Under the pieces are notes generated by a model. It saw only the letters and a program-made list of their open reading frames with translations. It did not search any database and had not been told where the DNA came from. Positions 52,141 through 61,687 of a stretch of DNA of 64,000 nucleotides are shown piece after piece. Position 1 is the first letter of the stretch. Each line of letters opens with the position of its first letter. Source of the stretch: Lysobacterales bacterium (GTDB lineage: Bacteria > Pseudomonadota > Gammaproteobacteria > Xanthomonadales > SZUA-36); contig JABDLD010000033.1 in assembly GCA_013001885.1 (NCBI GenBank), forward strand, positions 64,709-128,708, read 5' to 3'. A program made the position numbers and the translations under genes.

Positions 52141-54357
52141 ATGAACAGATTTGAAGACAATCCAGGCGGCCTCTCGCGGGCCGTGACAGCTGGGCCGCGC
52201 GGCCGGGAAGAACTCGATCGCTGGATGTCGTCTTACCGTGTTTCGGTGGGGCCGGCAGCCGATTCCTGCGAGCAGCTGTTGCGGGATTTGCTGAAACACA
52301 AAGCGCTGCCGGGGACATCCATCGAGCCGTTGCTCGAACTGCTGGAAGTGCTCGAGGTGCTGTCGGCGGATCCGGTTACCGTAAGCTGCGCGATTCTGCA
52401 TGTCGCCGGGCAGCATGAAGAGCTGCCGGCCGGGATCATCGGGCAACTGCCCCGCGAAGTGGTAAGGCAGTTCGCAGAGCTTAACAAGCTGAAACATTAC
52501 GAATCGGGGCAATCGGATAACAGCACCGAGCGCAGCGCAGAAGGCCTGCGCCGCCTGCTGCTTGCGTTGGTCAAGGATGTGCGAGTGGTGTTGATTGACC
52601 TTTCCTGGCAACTTGTCCTGCTGCGCCGGGCCAAGTCGGAAAAGACCTTGAGCCAGTCGCTTGCCCGGGAAACCATGCTGATCCATGCACCGCTGGCCAA
52701 CCGGCTGGGTGTGTGGCAGCTCAAATGGGAGTTGGAGGACCTGGCTTTCCGTTACCAGGAACCCGAGCAGTACCGGAAAATTGCGCTGCTGGTCGCCGAG
52801 CACCGGGCCGAACGAGAGCGATTCATCGCCTCGTTCATGGATAAGCTGTCCCAGGCGCTGGAAGAGGCAGGAGTTTCTGCGGAAGTCAAAGGGCGTCCCA
52901 AGCACATCTACAGCATCTGGAAAAAGATGCAGCGCAAAGGGCTGGATTTCCACCAGTTGTTCGATGTTCGGGCCGTCCGTGTGCTGGTTGACGACCTGCC
53001 TGCCTGCTATGCCGCTCTTGGACTCGTGCACGCCCTGTGGCAGCCGGTGCCGGGCGAGTTCGACGACTACATCACGACGCCAAAAGGAAACAACTACCAG
53101 TCTCTGCACACGGCCGTAGCCGATCGCGAGGGCCGGGCGGTTGAAATCCAGATTCGTACCCGGGAAATGCACGAGCATGCCGAGCTCGGTGTCGCGGCTC
53201 ACTGGCGCTACAAAGAGGGCGGTCCCACGGATCCCGCGTTCGACAACAAGATTGCCATCATGCGCCAATTGCTGGATTCCAGCGAGGAGGACCTTGATGA
53301 TCAGAGCCTGCTGGACAGTTTCCAGTCCGCCACGTCCGAAGACCGCGTATACGTTTTGACTCCCCGCGGCCAGGTGGTGGACATGACGGCTGGTTCCACG
53401 GTTCTGGATTTTGCCTACCAGGTCCATACGGAAGTCGGTCACCGCTGTCGTGGCGCCAAGGTTAATGGACGCATCGTCCCCTTGACCCACGTGGTCAATA
53501 CCGGTGACCGCGTGGAAATTCTGACCGGCAAAGTTCCCAAACCCAGTCGCGACTGGCTGAACCCTCGACTGGGCTACATCAACGGCGCCCGCGCCCGGGC
53601 AAAAGTCAGGCAGTGGTATAAACGCGAGAGCCATGACGACAACCTCAGGGCCGGAAAAGAGGCACTGGAGTCGGAGGCGCGCAGAGTGAGCGTCGAGCTT
53701 TCCGATCTGAAGGAAATTTACGAGCGCTTCAACATGAAGTCGGCGGACGATCTGTATGTTGCGGTTGGCAACGGCGATCTGACGACCGGGCAGATTTTCA
53801 ATGCCCTGGATCGTATGAAGGCGGAGCAGGTTGCACCCCAGGCGGAGGACCTGGTCACCCGGGCTTCTGTCCGTGAACGCAAGACCAGGCCCAGGTCAAA
53901 GGACGACATCATCATCGAGGGTGTCGGCAACCTGATGACCCACATGGCTAAATGCTGCCGCCCGGTCCCGGGCGATCCGGTAGCGGGCTACATCACGCAG
54001 GGCCGAGGCGTGACGATCCACCGGGAAGATTGCGGACAGGTCGTGCACTGGCGAGCAGAAAACAGTCCCCGTTTATTGAAGGTCCAATGGGGAGCAAAAC
54101 AGGAGACCCGTTACTCGGTTGAGATTCTTGTCAGGGCTTTCGACCGAAGGGATCTGATCAGGGATATTTCCACCGTACTTTCAACCTCGGAAACGCAAGT
54201 GACGGATATCAGCAGCAGGCTCGATGAGACGCTCGACGAGGTGACCATCCGGCTTAAAGTGCGGGTCAGGGACTACGTGCAGCTGAGCGATCTCCTGAGC
54301 CGGCTTGGCAGCGTCTCCAACGTGATCGAGGTCAGAAGGCTGCGCCAGGGTGTCTGA
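52141..54357 (+). CDS. relA: GTP pyrophosphokinase RelA (ppGpp synthetase)
   Basis: Ribosome-associated stringent-response synthetase. The 738-residue protein has an N-terminal pseudo-hydrolase domain without the HD dyad (ILHVAGQ in its place), so it should not degrade ppGpp. The synthetase domain (about residues 230-370) contains KGRPKHIYSIWKKMQRK and the RelA-type acidic motif in PGEFDDYITTPKGNNYQSLH. TGS (RVYVLTPRGQVVDM ... GHRCRGAKVNG), the zinc-finger MAKCCRPVPGDPV with HREDC, and a C-terminal ACT domain follow. It lies 15 bases after hrpA. A SpoT homologue would be needed elsewhere. Confidence 0.96.
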   Translation: MNRFEDNPGGLSRAVTAGPRGREELDRWMSSYRVSVGPAADSCEQLLRDLLKHKALPGTSIEPLLELLEVLEVLSADPVTVSCAILHVAGQHEELPAGIIGQLPREVVRQFAELNKLKHYESGQSDNSTERSAEGLRRLLLALVKDVRVVLIDLSWQLVLLRRAKSEKTLSQSLARETMLIHAPLANRLGVWQLKWELEDLAFRYQEPEQYRKIALLVAEHRAERERFIASFMDKLSQALEEAGVSAEVKGRPKHIYSIWKKMQRKGLDFHQLFDVRAVRVLVDDLPACYAALGLVHALWQPVPGEFDDYITTPKGNNYQSLHTAVADREGRAVEIQIRTREMHEHAELGVAAHWRYKEGGPTDPAFDNKIAIMRQLLDSSEEDLDDQSLLDSFQSATSEDRVYVLTPRGQVVDMTAGSTVLDFAYQVHTEVGHRCRGAKVNGRIVPLTHVVNTGDRVEILTGKVPKPSRDWLNPRLGYINGARARAKVRQWYKRESHDDNLRAGKEALESEARRVSVELSDLKEIYERFNMKSADDLYVAVGNGDLTTGQIFNALDRMKAEQVAPQAEDLVTRASVRERKTRPRSKDDIIIEGVGNLMTHMAKCCRPVPGDPVAGYITQGRGVTIHREDCGQVVHWRAENSPRLLKVQWGAKQETRYSVEILVRAFDRRDLIRDISTVLSTSETQVTDISSRLDETLDEVTIRLKVRVRDYVQLSDLLSRLGSVSNVIEVRRLRQGV

Positions 54358-54373
54358 CTGCCTGAAGCCGGTC

Positions 54374-57300
54374 TCAGCTCAGGGATTTCAGCAATGCCCG
54401 CAAACCCAGCCTTGCTGTTTCAACGGAGAAATACTGGCGCACATTTTCCAACCCCGCTATTGAGACTTTGTCCCACAGTTTTTCATCCTGGTAAAGGCGG
54501 ATCACAGCCTCGGCAAAGTCTTCGGCAGATTCAGCCACCAGCACATCGCGACCGGATTTCGCGAACATGCCCTCTACCGCCATCGGGGTCGCGACAACCG
54601 GCTGCCCCCGGCTCATGCTCATATTGACTTTGCCCTTGATGCCTGCGCCGTAACGCAACGGGGCCACCGCCAGCCTGCAGCCGTCAAGCCACGGATCGAG
54701 CGTCTTGACGAAACCGTGGAAGCGCACGCCGTTGCCCTGCAGCGCCCGTACCTCTTCCGAGGCCTTACTGCCTATCAGGTGAAACTCCATTTCAGGCAGT
54801 TCCTTGTGCACCAGCGGCCAGATTTTGCTGACGAACCATTTTGCCGCGTCGACATTGGGGGGGTGCTGATACCCGCCAACGAAGAAGATGTCCTTGCGTT
54901 CCGCGAACGGACGCTGACTGCCCACTACTTCGTGGATATTGGAAATGACGTGCACGCGGGCTTCGGGCGCAGCTTCTTCCAAAACCGTTTTTTCAACCGG
55001 GCTTACGACGATCGTCGCGTCGGCGGAGTCGATGACGGACAGCTCGGATCTGCGGGTCTGCGCTGCGCTTCGCCTCAATGGCAGGCTGTCCTCCAGTTCT
55101 GCCATCCGTTCCTCCCGGAGGTAGTGCAAGTCAACGGTGTCGAAAATGAATTTTGCGTCCGGGCAATGGCGCCTAAGCAGCGACTCGTATTTCGAAGCTA
55201 CGTAATGCCTGCTGATCATGACAAAATCGAATTCACTCCCGCGCTCGCTAAAAAACCGCTGCAGCGAGTCCAGCCAGGGATCATAAACAACCTCGATTCC
55301 GGCCTGTTGCAGCTCAGTCGTGTAGCGGCCCGCATGCGTGCGGTTGTCGGCCATGAATGTGACGCCGTAACCCAGCTTCATCATGCAGTCCATCAGGTAA
55401 CACAGGCGGACACTGCCTGAATCCTGGTCCGGCTCCGGCGTATAGGCATCGATCACCAGGATCCGGCCGCTCAGGCGGTGATCCCTGGCGCGTCGAATTT
55501 CGACGGCGTTACCCGGATCGTTGACCGGCCCGGGATGGGTCGCCAGCTGTTGCCGCCAGCGTTGCATGAATTTTTCGCGATTCACCTCCTGGTAACGCTT
55601 GGTGCCTGCATTGAGATCGGTGCCCGACGTGATGCCTTCGTGGTGCACGATGGTGGCGGCAGGCTGTACCCGCACTTTGAGCCCTTGTGCCCGGACCCTG
55701 AACCCCAGGTCGGTGTCCTCGTAGTAGGCGGGAGCGTAGTGACTGTCGAAGCCGCCCAGTTCGCGAAAAAGAGCGGTTTTCAGCATGATGCAGGCGCCTG
55801 AGCAGTAGTCCGCCTCACGGATATACTGGTACTCCGGGCGGGCCTGGCTGTCGCCTTTGCCGTAATTCCAGCCGGAACCGTCATTGAAAATGATACCGCC
55901 GGCTTCCTGCAGCGTTCCGTCCGGATACACGAGCACGGCGCCGGCAATCCCGGTATCGGGGTGGCGTTCGAACGTGTCGACCAGGGCGTCAAGCCAGCCG
56001 TCCGTGACCTGCGTGTCATTATTCAGCATGACGATGTAGCGACCCCGGGCAGCCTCGGCACCCCGGTTGCTACTGCCGACAAATCCGAGATTATGCTCAT
56101 TTCGAAGGTTGATCAGGCCCTGTATCCCGTCCAGCCGTTCTGCCGTCTCGTCAGAGGATTGATCGTCCACGACAATCACTTCGAACCGTGCCCGGTTTTC
56201 AGTCTCAGCCAGCGAACGCAGACACGCAGCCGTGTAAGCCCACTTGTTGTATACCGGAATGACAATGGACACGTCCGGATCACCGGAATCTTCAAAGCCT
56301 GCCGGCGGGGTTGGATCGCCGACCGTTTCGACCGAGCCGGAATCAATGATTTCCGGCCGGTACGGCTGGGTGCGGGTGGCCTGCGAACGTTCCAGCGCGC
56401 CGCCGAATCCCTGCGTGCTAACGGTGCGAATGGCCTGTGACAGCAGCAGCGGCCAGCGCAGCGGATTCCAGGCCCGCGCTCTCCCCGCGTTTTTAAGCAG
56501 CCTGCCGAGAACGCGGAATGGCCGGGTGAAACGCCAGGATGCGGTGCCCAGCACCCATTCGTGCACGGATTCCACGTTCTCCAGCCTGAGGTTGGTTTGC
56601 CGGTGGGCGGTCTGTTCGTGTTCCAGCGCAGCCTCGGTACGCTGCAGCACACCCTCGGTTCTCTGTAACCGGCCTTCCAGTTCGGAAACCCAGCGAATCC
56701 GCCTCTCGACTTCGATCTTACGTTCCCTTTCGCGGGCCTCGGCCCATTCGGTACGTTTCTCGACTTCCGTCTGTAATGACTTTGATTGGAGGGCCAGGGC
56801 GCGGTTACTGGCGGTGAGATCGGTATTTTGAAAGGCGAGGGCGGCGGCCTGTGCGGAACCCAGGTCCTGAGACCCTGCCAGCGACCTGGCGGATGTTCGT
56901 GGCGCACAGATTTCCCGATATTTTGCCGCCATCTGACCGGTGCCGGGCAGTTCGAGCATTTTGAGGTGGTCACGCACGTTCCGAAGATCAGCAGGATCAC
57001 CGGCCAACGAACGGACACGTTCCACCAGTGCTTTGGGGTCCGCGCTGATCAGCCACCCGGTTTTACCGTCTGTAATGCGCTCCTCCAGGCTTCCTACCCG
57101 GGTTGCGATCACGGGGATATTCAACTGCTGCATTTCAGACAATGTGTAACTGAAAGTTTCCGGCACCACGGACAGCAGCCCGGCGACATGGGGGCCGATG
57201 GTCGTAAGCAATTGGTGCAAGTCCTCCCGCCGATACTGGACGATCACATCCACTCCCGGGATGCCGAAGAAGGCTTCTCCCTCCTTGCCTGCGCCCAACA

Positions 57301-58732
57301 GGTAAACCTGGGCAAACTCAGTCAGCTCCGGGAGCGCCTGCAGCAAAAGCTGTCGCCCCTTTCCGTCCTGGATCCGCCCGGGGATCACCAGCCGCAGACG
57401 GCCGTCTTCGCGCGGGCGTGGATCGACGGCCGTTTGACCCGGCAGTTCCGGCAGGCCGTGAGGAACGATGCGGGTTTCAATGCTCTCCCAGGCCGGATCG
57501 AGTCGCGCGAACAAATGGGCCACGGAACGGCTCGGCGCAATCACGTTTACGTTGTGGGCTGCTATTGCCTCCCGCCATTGTATTCCCAGCGCGATCCAGC
57601 CCTCTGCATCCCGGTCGCGAAAACCGGGTAAGAGACGGTGTTCCCGAAGGGCTGCTTTCAGAGCATGCTCCGTTCCGTGCGAAAGGTAAGGCTCCGGGTG
57701 AATTCCCAGCAGCGGCCAAAGCGGGTAATAGTCGTGCAGAACTTCAACTGTAGGAAGCCCGGTTGCAAGCGCATCGAGGCTGTGGCCGACCAGGGACGAT
57801 ATGATCAGCCTGCCGACACCAAAGCGCGCCAGCACCTCAAGCAGAACGTCGCGGTACTGGTCGTGCTTTGCCGCCGTCGAGCGTATCGGGGGCTGTACCC
57901 ACCAGGTGGCAATTGCTGCATTGAGCTGATTGCCGAGGTAAAGAGAGAATCGCTGGCCGTATCCCTCTCCCGATTCAGGCTCTTCGGAACGCAGCTGGAG
58001 ATTGATCCCGTCCCGTTCCGCCCCGATGAAGGATTCCACCCAGTTGGCGATGCCGCCGCCCCAACTGTGGGTAATATGCAGGGTGACCGGCTGCTCCGCG
58101 CGCCGAAAATCGGATACGGACTTTGCCCAGTTCGCCCTGTTCGCGTCGGCCCCAGGTTCCAGCCAGTGGGCCAGCCGCTGCCGTAACTGTCCCCAGGCGG
58201 CCGGCCGCCGGCTTTCATGCGGCTCCAGCGGCTTGGCGAAAAACAGGTCAGATGCGGAATCGAACAGAAAGATGCTGTCGGCCAACAGCAGTTGCCCGCC
58301 GGCAGCGCGCAAACGGCTCAAGGCCTTATCTTCCGTCATACCGGGCACCGCGAGAAGTTCCACTGCTTCCGCGGAAAACAGGGCCAAATGCCCGGGCCAA
58401 ATATTCCATTCCAATAACCGGCCCGGAGCCAGCAATTGAACCAGCCCTTCAAGCAGTTCCGGGTCCGGCCTGGAGGTTTCCGTTCCGGCCAGCCCGGAGT
58501 ACGGGTTTAATCCGGCCCCGGCGTTGCTCAGCGCCGTCAAGACAATCGGGCCGCCGTGTTCAGCCTGCGCCTTTGTCAGCAGCTGGTAAATCGCAGTTTC
58601 CATGGCCCCTGAGAGCGCCAGTCCCTTTTTCAGGGCAAGCAGCGGCACACCCGGGTTTTGCTGCCGGTGTTCGATCAGGAGCGCCCCGAGTGAATTGGGC
58701 TCGTTTCCTTGGTCTGGTAAAGTCGTGGTCAT
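54374..58732 (-). CDS. Very large three-module glycosyltransferase (GT4-GT2-GT4 with coiled coil)
   Basis: From the ATG at 58732 the protein has 1452 residues; an ATG 30 bases upstream is also possible. Modules, with approximate positions: an N-terminal region of unknown fold (1-270); a GT4-like domain (about 300-600) with LRLVIPGRIQDGKGRQLLLQAL and the ETFSYTLSEMQ acidic site; a charged coiled coil (634-724) ending in SWRFTRPFRVLG; a GT2 domain (820-1030) with VSIVIPVYNKWAY, VVDDQSSD, LNNDTQV and YYEDTDLGFRVRAQG; and a second GT4-like domain (1090-1452) with DIFFVGGYQHPPNVD. No membrane helix was seen. Such fused enzymes usually sit in polysaccharide clusters; this one stands alone between relA and divergent mrcB. 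Sugar and acceptor are unknown. Confidence 0.85.
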   Translation of the reverse strand: MTTTLPDQGNEPNSLGALLIEHRQQNPGVPLLALKKGLALSGAMETAIYQLLTKAQAEHGGPIVLTALSNAGAGLNPYSGLAGTETSRPDPELLEGLVQLLAPGRLLEWNIWPGHLALFSAEAVELLAVPGMTEDKALSRLRAAGGQLLLADSIFLFDSASDLFFAKPLEPHESRRPAAWGQLRQRLAHWLEPGADANRANWAKSVSDFRRAEQPVTLHITHSWGGGIANWVESFIGAERDGINLQLRSEEPESGEGYGQRFSLYLGNQLNAAIATWWVQPPIRSTAAKHDQYRDVLLEVLARFGVGRLIISSLVGHSLDALATGLPTVEVLHDYYPLWPLLGIHPEPYLSHGTEHALKAALREHRLLPGFRDRDAEGWIALGIQWREAIAAHNVNVIAPSRSVAHLFARLDPAWESIETRIVPHGLPELPGQTAVDPRPREDGRLRLVIPGRIQDGKGRQLLLQALPELTEFAQVYLLGAGKEGEAFFGIPGVDVIVQYRREDLHQLLTTIGPHVAGLLSVVPETFSYTLSEMQQLNIPVIATRVGSLEERITDGKTGWLISADPKALVERVRSLAGDPADLRNVRDHLKMLELPGTGQMAAKYREICAPRTSARSLAGSQDLGSAQAAALAFQNTDLTASNRALALQSKSLQTEVEKRTEWAEARERERKIEVERRIRWVSELEGRLQRTEGVLQRTEAALEHEQTAHRQTNLRLENVESVHEWVLGTASWRFTRPFRVLGRLLKNAGRARAWNPLRWPLLLSQAIRTVSTQGFGGALERSQATRTQPYRPEIIDSGSVETVGDPTPPAGFEDSGDPDVSIVIPVYNKWAYTAACLRSLAETENRARFEVIVVDDQSSDETAERLDGIQGLINLRNEHNLGFVGSSNRGAEAARGRYIVMLNNDTQVTDGWLDALVDTFERHPDTGIAGAVLVYPDGTLQEAGGIIFNDGSGWNYGKGDSQARPEYQYIREADYCSGACIMLKTALFRELGGFDSHYAPAYYEDTDLGFRVRAQGLKVRVQPAATIVHHEGITSGTDLNAGTKRYQEVNREKFMQRWRQQLATHPGPVNDPGNAVEIRRARDHRLSGRILVIDAYTPEPDQDSGSVRLCYLMDCMMKLGYGVTFMADNRTHAGRYTTELQQAGIEVVYDPWLDSLQRFFSERGSEFDFVMISRHYVASKYESLLRRHCPDAKFIFDTVDLHYLREERMAELEDSLPLRRSAAQTRRSELSVIDSADATIVVSPVEKTVLEEAAPEARVHVISNIHEVVGSQRPFAERKDIFFVGGYQHPPNVDAAKWFVSKIWPLVHKELPEMEFHLIGSKASEEVRALQGNGVRFHGFVKTLDPWLDGCRLAVAPLRYGAGIKGKVNMSMSRGQPVVATPMAVEGMFAKSGRDVLVAESAEDFAEAVIRLYQDEKLWDKVSIAGLENVRQYFSVETARLGLRALLKSLS

Positions 58733-58811
58733 GGGGGTGCTTTCAGCACGAAATCCCTTCATTATGGTCAAAGGCCCGGGCGATGTCACCCGCGGCGAGA
58801 CAATTACGTTA

Positions 58812-61160
58812 ATGGGTGAACGCGTAAAAAAGAAAGCGGCAACACGAAAAAAATCCGGCAAGGCGACGTCGCCGGGCTGGACGGGCAGGCTATGGCGGCT
58901 CGGCCTGCTCCTTACGGGAATCTCCCTGGGGCTGCTCGTGCCATGGGTCGTCTATCTCAATTACCAGGTAACCACTGAGTTCGAGGGCAGAAAGTGGGAT
59001 CTGCCCAGCCGTGTCTATGCCCGCGCCCTGGACCTCTATCCCGGCGCAACGATAACTTCGGCGGACCTGGAGACTGAACTGGAGTTGTCCGGATACCGCA
59101 GGAGCAACCCCGTCTCACAACCCGGTCAGTACCGGATTTCCGGTAGCAGCTTCGAGATTTTCCGGCGGCCTTTCCGTTTTCACGACGGAGCGGAAGACGC
59201 AGTCCGCTTTCGCGTGCGGATTTCCGCGGACACTGTCGCTGATATCACGGCTGTGCCGGACGGCCGCCCGCTGGATCTGGCGCGGCTGGATCCAGCAGAG
59301 ATTGCCTCGATTTATCCTCTGCAGAAAGAGGACCGCACGCTGGTAAAGATTGAAGACGTCCCTCCGCTGCTGGTTACCGGCCTGCAGGCGGTTGAGGACC
59401 GGAATTTCAAACACCACCCCGGCGTAGACCTGCGCGGTGTGCTCCGAGCGGTGCTGGCCAATTTGCGGGCGGGCAAAGCAGTGCAGGGGGGCAGTACGCT
59501 GACGCAACAGCTGGTCAAAAACTATTTCCTGACGCACGATCGCACCCTGGCCCGTAAATTCAATGAAGCGATCATGGCCGTATTGCTTGAAATCCACTAC
59601 CCCAAATCGGAGATTCTCGAGGCCTATATCAACGAGGTGTTTCTCGGCCAGCAGGGCGCGTATGCCGTGCACGGCTTCGGGCAGGCCAGCCTGTTTTATT
59701 TTGACCAACCGCTTGAGCAGTTGGCGCCACGCCAGCTTGCATTGCTGATTGGGCTGGTGAAAGGAGCGTCCTACTATAATCCGAGACGACATCCCAAGCG
59801 CGCCCTGGCTCGGCGCAACCAGGTTCTGGCTGCGTTTGCCGAGACCGGGCTGTTGACCGGACCCGAGGCCGAACGGGCATCGTCCGCCAATCTCGGAGTT
59901 ACACCCACTCCGCGGTCGCGGGGCACCCGCTACCACGCTTTTGTTGACCTGGTTCGGCGTCAACTGGCGCAGGTTTATCGCGAAGAGGACCTGAAGACCG
60001 AGGGCCTGAAGGTTTACACGACCCTGGCGCCTTCCATCCAGGAAAAAGCGCAACGGGCAGTGGCCACCGGCGTTCAGAAACTCGAAGACCGGGGCTTGTC
60101 TGCCGAACTCCAGGCGGCAATGGTCGTGGCCGATGTAGCCACTGGTGAAGTACGGGCGATGGTGGGCGACAGAAACCCCGATCGCTCCGGCTTCAACCGG
60201 GCGATCCATGCGCGCCGGCAGATCGGCTCCATTATCAAGCCCCTGGTCTACCTGCTGGCGCTGGAACACAGCGACGACTACAGCCTGGTGACGCAGATCA
60301 AAGATGAACCACTCACTTTGAAACAGGCGGACGGCAGTAACTGGTCGCCCTCGAATTACGACGGCAAGTCCCACGGTACGGTTACATTGCTGGAGGCGCT
60401 GACCCGATCCTACAACCAGGCGACGGTGAGACTGGGACTGAACATCGGGGTCAAAAATCTTATCAACCGGATCCAACAGCTGGGCGTCACTGCGGAGGTG
60501 GATGCCGTGCCTTCAGTTTTTCTGGGCGCGGTTGAACTCACGCCGCTCGAAGTGACCCAGATTTACCAGTCTCTTGCGGCGGGCGGGTACAGCGTACCGC
60601 TGCGGTCGGTTATTGCCGTGCAGACTGAAGCCGGAGAGGAACTGGTGCGGTATCCCCTCAGGATGCTGCCGCAGCCCCGGCGCGAAGCCATCGGTGTTCT
60701 GAATTTCGCGCTGACACAGGTTGTGGAGCAGGGCACCGCAAAGGCCCTGCCGGGCTTACTGGGCCGGACGGCAATAATATCCGGCAAAACCGGCACGACG
60801 AACGACCGCCGCGACAGCTGGTTTGTCGGATATACTCGTGACCATGTTGCGGTGAGCTGGGTTGGGCGGGATGACAATCAGCCCGCCGGGGTTACCGGCA
60901 GCAATGCGGCGATGCATTTGTGGGCAGACTTGTTCAGCCAAATGCCGTTCCAGTCGGTTGACCTGCGTATGCCGGATAACGCTTTTTGGCTTTGGGTCGA
61001 CCGTGACAGCGGTTATCGCACCGGCCGGACATGCGAAGGGGCGGTTGAAATACCGTTTGTGGAAGGCTCCGAACCGCTCAAATCAACTCCTTGCCTGGGC
61101 GAGCAGGAAAAAGATGAAGAATCATTCTGGAGAAAATTGTTTGGTAAGAAAAAGCGGTAA
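58812..61160 (+). CDS. mrcB: Bifunctional peptidoglycan synthase PBP1b
   Basis: Class A PBP with glycosyltransferase and transpeptidase activities. From the ATG at 58812 it has 782 residues; the longer frame upstream is antisense to the glycosyltransferase and is rejected. One transmembrane helix (about residues 32-55) is followed by a UB2H-like segment (DLYPGATITSADLETELELSGYR), GT51 with catalytic Glu in EDRNFKHHPGVDL and GGSTLTQQLVKNYFL. The transpeptidase has the SIIK, SYN and KTGTTND motifs. Retention of UB2H suggests regulation by an outer-membrane lipoprotein, and the next gene encodes a good candidate. Confidence 0.96.
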   Translation: MGERVKKKAATRKKSGKATSPGWTGRLWRLGLLLTGISLGLLVPWVVYLNYQVTTEFEGRKWDLPSRVYARALDLYPGATITSADLETELELSGYRRSNPVSQPGQYRISGSSFEIFRRPFRFHDGAEDAVRFRVRISADTVADITAVPDGRPLDLARLDPAEIASIYPLQKEDRTLVKIEDVPPLLVTGLQAVEDRNFKHHPGVDLRGVLRAVLANLRAGKAVQGGSTLTQQLVKNYFLTHDRTLARKFNEAIMAVLLEIHYPKSEILEAYINEVFLGQQGAYAVHGFGQASLFYFDQPLEQLAPRQLALLIGLVKGASYYNPRRHPKRALARRNQVLAAFAETGLLTGPEAERASSANLGVTPTPRSRGTRYHAFVDLVRRQLAQVYREEDLKTEGLKVYTTLAPSIQEKAQRAVATGVQKLEDRGLSAELQAAMVVADVATGEVRAMVGDRNPDRSGFNRAIHARRQIGSIIKPLVYLLALEHSDDYSLVTQIKDEPLTLKQADGSNWSPSNYDGKSHGTVTLLEALTRSYNQATVRLGLNIGVKNLINRIQQLGVTAEVDAVPSVFLGAVELTPLEVTQIYQSLAAGGYSVPLRSVIAVQTEAGEELVRYPLRMLPQPRREAIGVLNFALTQVVEQGTAKALPGLLGRTAIISGKTGTTNDRRDSWFVGYTRDHVAVSWVGRDDNQPAGVTGSNAAMHLWADLFSQMPFQSVDLRMPDNAFWLWVDRDSGYRTGRTCEGAVEIPFVEGSEPLKSTPCLGEQEKDEESFWRKLFGKKKR

Positions 61161-61680
61161 ACCGGTTCAGTCAGGGCGTTATTTCCGGCTGTGTCTGGCC
61201 TTCGGCGCCGTTCTGTTGCTGGGTGCCTGTGCCAGCACCCCGGACAGCGGATCGGTTCCGCAAGACCGGGAGGTTGACGCGCGAGTGCGTGAACCGGCAA
61301 AACAGGACAGTGAGGGCGTGCAGGTATTCCCGTTGCAGAATCCAGCGGTCAAGGAACTGCTTGCTTCAGCCGGAAATGCCGAGTCGAACGGTGACTTCGG
61401 CCAGGCAGCAACCTTACTGGAACGCGCCCTCAGGATTCAGCCGCGAGACCCCGAAATTCTCCAGAGCATGGCGGAAGTTCAGCTGCAGATGAAAGACTAT
61501 GGCCAGGCGCTGAATTTCGCGTCACGCTCCTACGATGTGGGTCCGAGAGTGGGCGAGATCTGCAGCCGTAACTGGCGAACCATCAGCGTTTCGCGAGAGC
61601 ATCTTGGTGATCACGGCGGGGCGGCGGAAGCGGAGCAAAAAGCCATGGTCTGCATGAAGACCAAACCCAGGAGTCTTTGA
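61114..61680 (+). CDS. lpoP: TPR lipoprotein, LpoP-like activator of PBP1b
   Basis: 188-residue lipoprotein from ATG 61114 (AGGA five bases upstream); TTG at 61141 with GGAG is an alternative. The signal peptide ends in the lipobox LLGAC, then a Ser/Pro/Asp-rich linker and two TPR-like units (NAESNGDFGQAATLLERALRI, MAEVQLQMKDYGQALNFASR). The gene overlaps the end of mrcB by 47 bases, so the two are cotranslated. In Pseudomonas aeruginosa the TPR lipoprotein LpoP is encoded with PBP1b and activates it; size, fold and position here agree. Function is inferred from that precedent, not from motif conservation. Confidence 0.78.
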   Translation: MKNHSGENCLVRKSGKPVQSGRYFRLCLAFGAVLLLGACASTPDSGSVPQDREVDARVREPAKQDSEGVQVFPLQNPAVKELLASAGNAESNGDFGQAATLLERALRIQPRDPEILQSMAEVQLQMKDYGQALNFASRSYDVGPRVGEICSRNWRTISVSREHLGDHGGAAEAEQKAMVCMKTKPRSL

Positions 61681-61687
61681 CAGAAAC

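Noticed and set aside
58602-58811. A 70-codon N-terminal extension of the PBP1b frame
   Set aside because: It runs antisense to the start of the glycosyltransferase, has no family similarity, and a normal PBP1b start exists at 58812.
60862-61113. Reading frame upstream of the TPR lipoprotein
   Set aside because: It is out of frame inside mrcB, and the lipoprotein signal peptide begins after 61114.
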